Source: an uncultured Clostridia bacterium
Lineage (GTDB): Bacteria; Bacillota; Clostridia; Christensenellales; UBA1242
Assembly: GCA_944362705.1 (NCBI GenBank)
Contig: CALVTO010000003.1
Span: forward strand, 62,001 to 126,000
DNA length: 64,000 nt
Reading direction: 5' to 3'
In this document: piece by piece, positions 36,569 to 42,979 of the stretch
Position numbering within the stretch: the stretch's first letter is position 1
Layout of the letters: every line of letters starts with the position of its first letter
The notes under the pieces: model-generated
What the model saw: only the letters and a program-made list of their open reading frames with translations
Databases searched by the model: none
Told to the model about the DNA's origin: nothing
Program-made: the position numbers and the translations under genes

Positions 36569-37916
36569 TTGTTAACTCCCCTTTTAATAAGTTTTTAGGT
36601 TGTTCTTGCGGTTCTAACTCCATAATAATAAGTGGCATTAACCCCACAAGTACCATACTTGCCACCAAGCCGACCATGTCTACCATGGCATAAGCCTCAA
36701 ATGCTAGCACGGCTAGTAAACCAAAATATTTAAAACTTGTAAAGTTTTTGCACATAATTTGAAATTTGCCAATGTAATAATACACAATAACAGCCAAACC
36801 TACCATACCACCACAAGCTAATGTTTGGAAAAACAAACTGTGGTACATATACATACAGGTGTTAAACCCTAAGGCTGGATCTGCGGCGAATAATCCAGTG
36901 CCAAGTATAGGGTATTTTGCAAACATTTCTAAAGCAATGTTATACAAATGTACTCTGCCACTACTACTAAACCCGCGGTCAAACACCCAAGCAAACAAAG
37001 AATCTTTTAGCAGGGTAACTCCCAGCAACGCAAATACGACGGCGGCTGCAATGCACGTATAACCAAATGCCATAAAGGCTTTGTTCTTTTTTAATTTAAT
37101 GAGTAGGTATATAAACCCGGCAACACCTGCAATAGCGCCAAACATCATGTTTGCGCGCGAACCCGTTGCAATTAAAGCAAAGCCAATGCAAACAGCCACT
37201 AATACCCACAACCAAGGCTTATCGCTTTCTAGCGCTAAAGAAAGTGTTAAAGGAATGGTTATACTGAAAATAAGCGCCGTTTGGTTTATCATGTTGCCAT
37301 TGCCAATTTGAAAACCTTTGCTTTCAATAAGCCCCATAAAATCTTCTGTGAGTAAAACTTGTGCAACCATTTGAAAAATAGCTAAAAAGCAAAAGGCAAT
37401 AAAACATCCAATAACATAGTTTTTTGCGTTTGGCTTTGTGAAGTTTAACAAAACCTCGTAAAACGCAAGTACAGCAACGGCCAATATTTGAAATTTCCAT
37501 GCTTGGTCTGGTTGGTAAATATCACTACCCCAACCTGCAACAAAGCTTAAACCTACAACCGCCACTAACGGCCAAAACAATTTACCTAATTTTAACTTTT
37601 TTTTATTTACAGCAAATTGTTTCATAAAAAAGTAAATAAGTGCAGGCAAAGCAAGCGCTCCGCTTATTGCAAACACCACATAACTGAAAGTGCTTGCCAC
37701 AAACCCATTACTTGTAGAAATTAACACAAACAGTGGAATAACATATAGTGGGGTTAAGTCATCTCTAAAAAAGCAGGTGTAAAACACTAAAAGCCCAAAC
37801 ATAAAAAATGTTAGCTCGCTAATGTTTAATTCGTAAAACATAAACGCTAACAATGTATAAAACATAAGTGCATATTCGCTATCTAAAACTTCGTTAATTC
37901 GCTCACGCAGCGTCAT
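36561..37916 (-). CDS. O-antigen ligase / Wzy-like polymerase
   Basis: A 451-residue integral membrane protein with about 12 helices. The Wzy_C/RfaL-type periplasmic loop is centred on the LYNIALEMFAKYPILGTGLF and NTCMYMYHSLFFQTLACGG region, and a GSRANMMFGAIAG turn precedes it. It joins or transfers glycan repeats outside the membrane. It is the first gene of the operon, with GGGAGG as ribosome site and a promoter just upstream. Confidence 0.85.
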   Translation of the reverse strand: MTLRERINEVLDSEYALMFYTLLAFMFYELNISELTFFMFGLLVFYTCFFRDDLTPLYVIPLFVLISTSNGFVASTFSYVVFAISGALALPALIYFFMKQFAVNKKKLKLGKLFWPLVAVVGLSFVAGWGSDIYQPDQAWKFQILAVAVLAFYEVLLNFTKPNAKNYVIGCFIAFCFLAIFQMVAQVLLTEDFMGLIESKGFQIGNGNMINQTALIFSITIPLTLSLALESDKPWLWVLVAVCIGFALIATGSRANMMFGAIAGVAGFIYLLIKLKKNKAFMAFGYTCIAAAVVFALLGVTLLKDSLFAWVFDRGFSSSGRVHLYNIALEMFAKYPILGTGLFAADPALGFNTCMYMYHSLFFQTLACGGMVGLAVIVYYYIGKFQIMCKNFTSFKYFGLLAVLAFEAYAMVDMVGLVASMVLVGLMPLIIMELEPQEQPKNLLKGELTNV

Positions 37917-37943
37917 GCTTTACGCCTCCCTTTTTGTTTGTTT

Positions 37944-37973
37944 AGTATAACAAAAAAATGGCAGACTGTGCAA
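37944..37973 (-). promoter_or_regulatory. Promoter of the polysaccharide operon
   Basis: Minus strand: -35 TTGCAC (37968-37973), 18-base spacer, -10 TATACT (37944-37949). Confidence 0.65.
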
Positions 37974-37979
37974 CCACTT

Positions 37980-38165
37980 TATATAACTTTATAAATAATA
38001 ATTTATAATTAAAAATAATTTTTTATTTTTCTTCATTTTTGCTATTGTTTTGTAAAAAACACCACTCATTTACATATTTTACATGTTAAGTGCATGTGCG
38101 TTTTTCTATAAAACAAAAACAGTTTTTACACAACTTGTTTTATGAAAAGTAAACGCATTACAATT
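37980..38165. other. Intergenic stretch without a gene
   Basis: Very AT-rich. It contains a short imperfect palindrome around ACATGTTAAGTGCATGT but no ORF with a ribosome site and no RNA gene that I can see. Confidence 0.6.
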
Positions 38166-38195
38166 AAAAAAACGCCGACAAATGCCGGTGTTTTT
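38166..38195 (-). terminator. Terminator downstream of the HU gene
   Basis: Minus-strand stem AACACCG/CGGCGTT with one mismatch, followed by seven T. It lies about 80 bases after the HU stop. Confidence 0.65.
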
Positions 38196-38275
38196 CATCT
38201 TTTGTTTATAGCATCTTTTGTAATAGAAGTTACTTTCTAGGCAACCCTGAAAGCCCTTCACGCTTTTTAAGCCAA

Positions 38276-38545
38276 TTAGAATTGAGCTTTAAAGCCTTGA
38301 CCAAATTTTAAAGTAGGAACTTTGCAAGCAGCCACTTTAACTTCTTTTTTTGTCATTGGGTTGATAGCTGTGCGAGCTTCTCTGTTTTTTACAGAGTATG
38401 TTCCAAAGCCAACCAATGTTACTTTATCACCTTTTTTTAATGTTTCTGCCACAACATCGTTGTAAGCTGCTACAAATGCGGCTGCATCTTTAATTGTGCT
38501 ACCAGTTTTGTTAGCAATTTCTCTAATAAATTCTGTTTTGTTCAT
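38276..38545 (-). CDS. hup: HU-family DNA-binding protein
   Basis: An 89-residue nucleoid protein that bends DNA as a dimer. It starts MNKTEFIREIANKTG and carries the HU core KKGDKVTLVGFGTYSVKNREARTAINPMTKKEV with the beta-arm. The last residues, VPTLKFGQGFKAQF, are close to the family's PxFKxGKxLK end. The start at 38545 has GGGGGT as ribosome site and matches the HU N-terminus; the longer in-frame extension crosses the promoter. Single-gene unit. Confidence 0.95.
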   Translation of the reverse strand: MNKTEFIREIANKTGSTIKDAAAFVAAYNDVVAETLKKGDKVTLVGFGTYSVKNREARTAINPMTKKEVKVAACKVPTLKFGQGFKAQF

Positions 38546-38603
38546 GTATAATGACCCCCTAATGTAATTTCTAAGGATCGCGTTCCGCTCCTTAATTAGT
38601 CGA

Positions 38604-38633
38604 ATTATATCATGATTTTTGACCTTTTGGCAA
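38604..38633 (-). promoter_or_regulatory. Promoter of the HU gene
   Basis: Minus strand: -35 TTGCCA (38628-38633), 18-base spacer, -10 TATAAT (38604-38609). Confidence 0.65.
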
Positions 38634-38814
38634 ATAATATACACCATTTTTCAACTTTTTTGCCCCGTTTTATTGCCTTTTTTCGGCATTTATGATATAT
38701 TGAAGCCACTTTGCGCATAAAAACACACTTTTTTATTTAAAAAAATTTGCAAACTAAAATACTAAAATTTCAAAAATTTGGCGCAAACAACATATTTTCT
38801 AAAGTAAGGCGCAT

Positions 38815-38905
38815 GGAGAGATGTCCGAGCGGTTTAAGGTGCAACCCTGGAAAGGTTGTGTTATCTAACCGGTAACCGAGGGTTCGAATCCCTCTCTCTC
38901 CGCCA
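38815..38905 (+). tRNA. tRNA-Ser(GGA), integration site of the downstream island
   Basis: Class II tRNA. Acceptor GGAGAGA/TCTCTCC, anticodon stem CAACC/GGTTG with loop CTGGAAA (anticodon GGA), long variable arm, T-loop TTCGAAT, discriminator G and encoded CCA. Its last six bases and its terminator are part of a direct repeat that recurs at 46103. Confidence 0.94.
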
Positions 38906-38939
38906 AACAATTGTCGTTTGAACTCAAACGGCAATTTTT
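38900..38939 (+). repeat. Left direct repeat (att-like), tRNA 3' end plus terminator
   Basis: Forty bases from the tRNA-Ser 3' end (CCGCCA) through the terminator hairpin AATTGTCGTTTG/CAAACGGCAATT and T-run. It matches 46103-46142 at 39 of 40 positions; the difference is C at 38908 against G at 46111. Confidence 0.85.
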
Positions 38940-38940
38940 T
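38909..38940 (+). terminator. Terminator of tRNA-Ser(GGA)
   Basis: Hairpin AATTGTCGTTTG-AACT-CAAACGGCAATT followed by six T. Confidence 0.88.
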
Positions 38941-39092
38941 ATTTTCTTAGTTATAGTATTTTAATGAACATAAACAACATGTACATAATTAATATAGTTT
39001 TTGAAACTCAGCCGACGTGCACAGTGAAGAGTTTTTTATTCTTTTACTTGGTTTTCCGCAAACTCACAAACTGATTAAGCAAAAATAGTAAC

Positions 39093-39126
39093 AAAAAACC
39101 GTAATAGTATTTATTACGGTTTTTAG
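39093..39126. terminator. Terminator of the NUDIX-helicase operon
   Basis: Stem AAAACCGTAATA/TATTACGGTTTT flanked by A and T runs, 36 bases after the helicase stop on the minus strand. The rest of 38941-39161 holds nothing recognisable. Confidence 0.8.
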
Positions 39127-39161
39127 ATTTTATGTTTTTTTAATAATTTATTAGCACTTGT

Positions 39162-42100
39162 TTAATTAACCATTAATTTGCTAGTTTTTTCAATAAACTT
39201 TGCAGGTATTTTATTGTGCATCTTCCATACAAATGAAATCGGTCTTGATCCTTCGTGTGAAACATAATCACAATAACCTAAAATTGAATAATTTTCTGTA
39301 TTACCATATTCGTTCACTCTATAATTCCTAACACACAATAATATATTATTATTAGTTTTTTTATGATTTATGTAACGCTGTCCCGTCGGCGAATTAATAT
39401 CAGTTTTATTTTGTGACTGCCAATGGAATAATTTATCGTTAATAGAATAATCTTCATATTTAACTTCAGGTGCATAATGTTTTTCAGATTTGTTTAATGT
39501 TACAAAAAATATATCTGTTTTTTCATTTTCTATATACCACACACCTGATGTTAATGGAAAATATCTACTTTCTGTATATTCACCAAAACCAGCAAGTATT
39601 TGCGCATTAGAATATGCAGAATACAATTCCAAAGGACAATTACTAAATTTTATCAATTGACTATTTACTATATCTATTTTTAAAAAATTATAATTTAACA
39701 AATCTATGATTTCTTCATAATATGGTGAACTTACAACCTGTTTTATACTTTCAATGACGTTATTATATCCTAAATCTTTTGGAGATTTTTGAGTTTCAAA
39801 AGTATAATGAAACATCAATAAGCAACGTTTATCATATTCTGTTAAATCAATATATATATTATTTTTAATTTTGGGAAGCAATTTTAACAATCGTTTTATC
39901 CACGCAGAAGAATTTATTTGTGTACATCTTGCTAAAAACGTTAAAAATTTTTCATCATCAATAATATTAGAATTTCGTAGCGAAGTGAAAGACATTCCAA
40001 TTTTATATAATTCAGCTGGATTTATATTATAATACTCAAAAAAGTTTTTATAATTTAGGATAAGCCCACTGTCACTTTCAAAATTTTTAAACTTTTCAAT
40101 AAAGTTTACTTTTGTATTAAATGACTGCTTGATGTTATTTAATACATATTCTTGAGCTTTCTTTTCTAATGTTATAAAACATCCCTTTGGAAGATTTGGA
40201 AATCCATTTTTTATTTCAGCGGACACAGACATTGCATTAACACCTAGAAGAGCCTGATATTTATCGGCATATCTATACTTTTTATTAGCCTGTCCAACAT
40301 AATCTAAAACCGTTAAAGAATCCTTTCCTTCACAGAGTCTTAATCCTCTACCTAATTGTTGTAAAAATACTGTTAAACTATCCGTTGGTCTTAAAAATAA
40401 AACCGTATTTACTTCTGGAATATCAACGCCTTCATTATATAAATCTACAACAAATATAAATTTTATTCCGCCATTTATTAATTTATCTTTAGCATCTTTT
40501 CTTAGTTCTTTTGAAGAATTACTATCAAGTTCGATAGATGGTATTCCGGCATCATTAAATACTTTTGCCATAAATTGAGCATGTTGTTGACTTACGCAAA
40601 ATCCTAATCCTTTTATTGTATCAATATCGTTAAGATATTTATTTAATGATTTTAAAACTGTTATTACTCTTGCTTTATTAAATGATAAAACATTGCTAAG
40701 TTCTTGTATATCATATCCACCTCTAGTCCATTTTACAGAACTTAAATCTGTTTCGTCTGAAACCCCAAAATACGTAAAGGGTACAAGCAAATTTCTATCA
40801 ATTGCTTCTGGTAATCTAATTTCAGCAGATATTTTACCATCAAAATATTGTAGAATGTCTTTTCCGTCCATTCTTTCTGGCGTGGCCGTAAGCCCAAGTA
40901 AAATTTTGGGTTTAAAATGTGATAATAATTTTTGATATCCTTCTGCTGCTGCATGATGAAATTCATCAACAATAATATAATCATAAAAATCAGGTGCTAA
41001 TTTCTCATATAACTTTTTGGAATTAAATGTTTGAATTGATACAAACAAACTATCAATACTTTTTGGTAAAATTCCACCTACCATTAATTCTCCAAAATTA
41101 TTATCTCTTAAAACCCCTCTAAAACATTTTAAGCTTTGCTTTAAAATTTCTTCTCTATGTGCAACAAATAAAAATTTAACTTTTCTTCCATGTTGTGATT
41201 GTAGATACCGTTTAAAGTCAAACGCAGACATAACGGTTTTGCCTGTTCCTGTAGCGGCAACTACTAAGTTTCTAAAATTACCACGATTTTCTCTTTCAAC
41301 TCTAAGTTTTTCCAGAACTCGTTCTTGATAAGGATATGGAGTAATATCAAAATTATATTCTTCTAAATCAAATGATTTTGGATGCTTTTCTTGATATAAA
41401 TTGTTTCTTAATTTTTCATTATCTTCTTTATTATATTTTTCAAATTCTTCACTGTTCCAATATACTTCAAAGGTTCCACATATTTTATAATAAACATCTT
41501 TCATCTCTTTTTCAGTAACTTTAACATTCCATTCTGTTCCGCTTGTAAGCGCCGCACTTGAAATATTAGACGAACCGACATAAGCAGTAGAGAATCCAGT
41601 TTTTCGTTTAAATATATAACTCTTAGCATGTAGTCGTGTTTGTTTTGTATTATATGATATTTTTATCTCAGTATTATTTAGTTCACACAATCGTTCAATG
41701 GCTTTTACTTCAGTAGCTCCCGTATAAGTGGTTGTTATAATTCTTAATTTACCACCATTATCAGTAAATTCTTTCAATTCATCTAAAAGCCTTACTATTC
41801 CACTCCATTTTATAAATGAAACGATAAAATCTATCTCATCACAACTAGAAATTTCTTTTTTCAATTCACTAAGTAATTGAATTTCAGTGTTTGCTCCAGT
41901 AAATATAAAAGGCTCTGCAATAGAATAGTTTGGTCTTGTCGGATAATCTGTTTTTAATGCTCTTACACTATTCTTTTTATTCATTAAAGAATATAGCATT
42001 TCGGCGTCTTTAGAAATTAGTTGACTTGAATAATATTCATCTTTAGTTTCATCTTTTATTTTATTAATAAGATAATTGCAAAAATTTAATTGTTCTTCTA

Positions 42101-42278
42101 TTGTGTAATTATTCTCAGATAAATCTTTTAAGCCTTTTTCTAAAACTTCAGACAAATAATTAGATAATATTCTAGGCGCATTTTCTTTATCTATTTTTCT
42201 TTTTTCAGCTTGAATATTATTTTCATCAATATCATTTAAAGCTTTATTAATAATTTGCTCATAAAGTCCAAAATTCAT
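39162..42278 (-). CDS. PLD-nuclease / superfamily 2 helicase / DUF3427 protein
   Basis: A 1038-residue multidomain protein. The N-terminal helical part (1-125) precedes a phospholipase-D-like nuclease domain (about 130-275) with RLHAKSYIF (His217, Lys219) and GSSN (235-238). The SF2 helicase core follows (about 315-700): Walker A ATGTGKT (342-348), VDEFHHA (437-443), TATPER (464-469) and QQLGRGLR. The C-terminal domain has the DUF3427 signature FHWQSQ, TGQRYINHK and DYVSHEGSRPISF. Known relatives are encoded in variable, often defence-related loci next to a NUDIX gene. Its ATG overlaps the NUDIX stop (TAATG) and has GGAGGA upstream, so the two proteins are made together. The target, DNA or RNA, is not known. 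Confidence 0.85.
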   Translation of the reverse strand: MNFGLYEQIINKALNDIDENNIQAEKRKIDKENAPRILSNYLSEVLEKGLKDLSENNYTIEEQLNFCNYLINKIKDETKDEYYSSQLISKDAEMLYSLMNKKNSVRALKTDYPTRPNYSIAEPFIFTGANTEIQLLSELKKEISSCDEIDFIVSFIKWSGIVRLLDELKEFTDNGGKLRIITTTYTGATEVKAIERLCELNNTEIKISYNTKQTRLHAKSYIFKRKTGFSTAYVGSSNISSAALTSGTEWNVKVTEKEMKDVYYKICGTFEVYWNSEEFEKYNKEDNEKLRNNLYQEKHPKSFDLEEYNFDITPYPYQERVLEKLRVERENRGNFRNLVVAATGTGKTVMSAFDFKRYLQSQHGRKVKFLFVAHREEILKQSLKCFRGVLRDNNFGELMVGGILPKSIDSLFVSIQTFNSKKLYEKLAPDFYDYIIVDEFHHAAAEGYQKLLSHFKPKILLGLTATPERMDGKDILQYFDGKISAEIRLPEAIDRNLLVPFTYFGVSDETDLSSVKWTRGGYDIQELSNVLSFNKARVITVLKSLNKYLNDIDTIKGLGFCVSQQHAQFMAKVFNDAGIPSIELDSNSSKELRKDAKDKLINGGIKFIFVVDLYNEGVDIPEVNTVLFLRPTDSLTVFLQQLGRGLRLCEGKDSLTVLDYVGQANKKYRYADKYQALLGVNAMSVSAEIKNGFPNLPKGCFITLEKKAQEYVLNNIKQSFNTKVNFIEKFKNFESDSGLILNYKNFFEYYNINPAELYKIGMSFTSLRNSNIIDDEKFLTFLARCTQINSSAWIKRLLKLLPKIKNNIYIDLTEYDKRCLLMFHYTFETQKSPKDLGYNNVIESIKQVVSSPYYEEIIDLLNYNFLKIDIVNSQLIKFSNCPLELYSAYSNAQILAGFGEYTESRYFPLTSGVWYIENEKTDIFFVTLNKSEKHYAPEVKYEDYSINDKLFHWQSQNKTDINSPTGQRYINHKKTNNNILLCVRNYRVNEYGNTENYSILGYCDYVSHEGSRPISFVWKMHNKIPAKFIEKTSKLMVN

Positions 42279-42673
42279 TATTCCTCCTCCATTAGCTTCC
42301 TTACAATTGGCATATCAGCAGGAGCCCAGTCAATAATATTTAATTCAGATTTTTCTATCCATTTGTAATCTTTATGTACATTTAATTTAAAATCAAGATC
42401 TTTTGTATTGCATTTGTAGCAAAACATGGTAAGTTTAAAATCTGGGTATGTGTATTCAACATCACAAAAATGAATTCCAACAATAACGTCTAAATCCATT
42501 TCTTCTAATAATTCTCTTTTAAGTGCTTGTTCATTAGTTTCACCCTCTTCAATTTTACCACCTGGAAATTCCCACTTGAAAGAGACATAATCATACTTTC
42601 CTTTATCTCTTTGCATACAAAGAATTTTACCATTATTTTCAATAATTCCCGCAACTACCTTAATTCCTTTCAT
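42278..42673 (-). CDS. NUDIX hydrolase (MutT-like)
   Basis: A 131-residue NUDIX enzyme that hydrolyses nucleoside diphosphate derivatives such as (d)NTPs. It starts MKGIKVVAGIIENNGKILCMQRDK, and the NUDIX box reads GGKIEEGETNEQALKRELLEEMD, with all catalytic glutamates and only the last glycine changed to Met-Asp. The start at 42673 has GAGG upstream. An extended -10 promoter (TGTTATACT, -10 at 42689-42694) would give a leader of only about nine bases. It is the first gene of a two-gene operon with the PLD-helicase. It may clean or alter a nucleotide pool for the partner, which is inference. Confidence 0.88.
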   Translation of the reverse strand: MKGIKVVAGIIENNGKILCMQRDKGKYDYVSFKWEFPGGKIEEGETNEQALKRELLEEMDLDVIVGIHFCDVEYTYPDFKLTMFCYKCNTKDLDFKLNVHKDYKWIEKSELNIIDWAPADMPIVRKLMEEE

Positions 42674-42688
42674 ACAAACCTCAAAAAC

Positions 42689-42697
42689 AGTATAACA
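42689..42697 (-). promoter_or_regulatory. Extended -10 promoter of the NUDIX-helicase operon
   Basis: Minus-strand TGTTATACT; no clear -35. The start codon would be about ten bases after the transcription start. Confidence 0.45.
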
Positions 42698-42736
42698 TAA
42701 AAAATTCATTAATGCATATAAACAATAAAATTTTAT

Positions 42737-42770
42737 AAAAAAATACTTAACCAAATTGATTAAGTATTTT
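42737..42770 (-). terminator. Terminator between the STAND gene and the NUDIX-helicase operon
   Basis: Minus-strand stem AAAATACTTA/TAAGTATTTT with seven consecutive T after it. Confidence 0.7.
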
Positions 42771-42909
42771 AATAAGATAAATTATCTTTATTCAAGATAT
42801 TTTAAATTTTCCAAAAAATTATGATATCTTTTTTAAATATTAAATATGTATTGTTAAAATTACTTGATGTTATTAGCATTTTATTTTAATTTTTACATAT
42901 AATATAATT

Positions 42910-42979
42910 AGCAGGTTAACATACTATCATATAAGTTATGTCGTTTTCTTATATGATAAAACGACAGACCTGCTTTTTT
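42910..42979 (+). ncRNA. Candidate small structured RNA within the island
   Basis: About 70 bases closed by AGCAGGT (42910-42916) and ACCTGCT (42968-42974), followed by six T, so it ends like a terminated transcript on the plus strand. Inside, TATCATATAAG (42925-42935) pairs perfectly with CTTATATGATA (42948-42958), while TGTCGTTTT (42939-42947) pairs with AAAACGACA (42958-42966). The two helices interleave and cannot both form fully, so this is a switch or a partial pseudoknot. A TATAAT at 42898-42903 is correctly placed for a start at 42910, but the -35 is poor. It may instead be only the 3' end structure of the upstream minus-strand gene. Confidence 0.38.

Noticed and set aside
38216..38275. 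A peptide-like stretch (SNWLKKREGLSGLPRK then stop) in the +1 frame just after HU
   Set aside because: It has no start codon or ribosome site of its own and the HU C-terminus is normal without it; possibly a small relic of a lost gene.
42925..42966. A classical H-type pseudoknot
   Set aside because: The two 3' strands abut without a connecting loop, so an 11-base first helix cannot be spanned. Mutually exclusive hairpins fit better.
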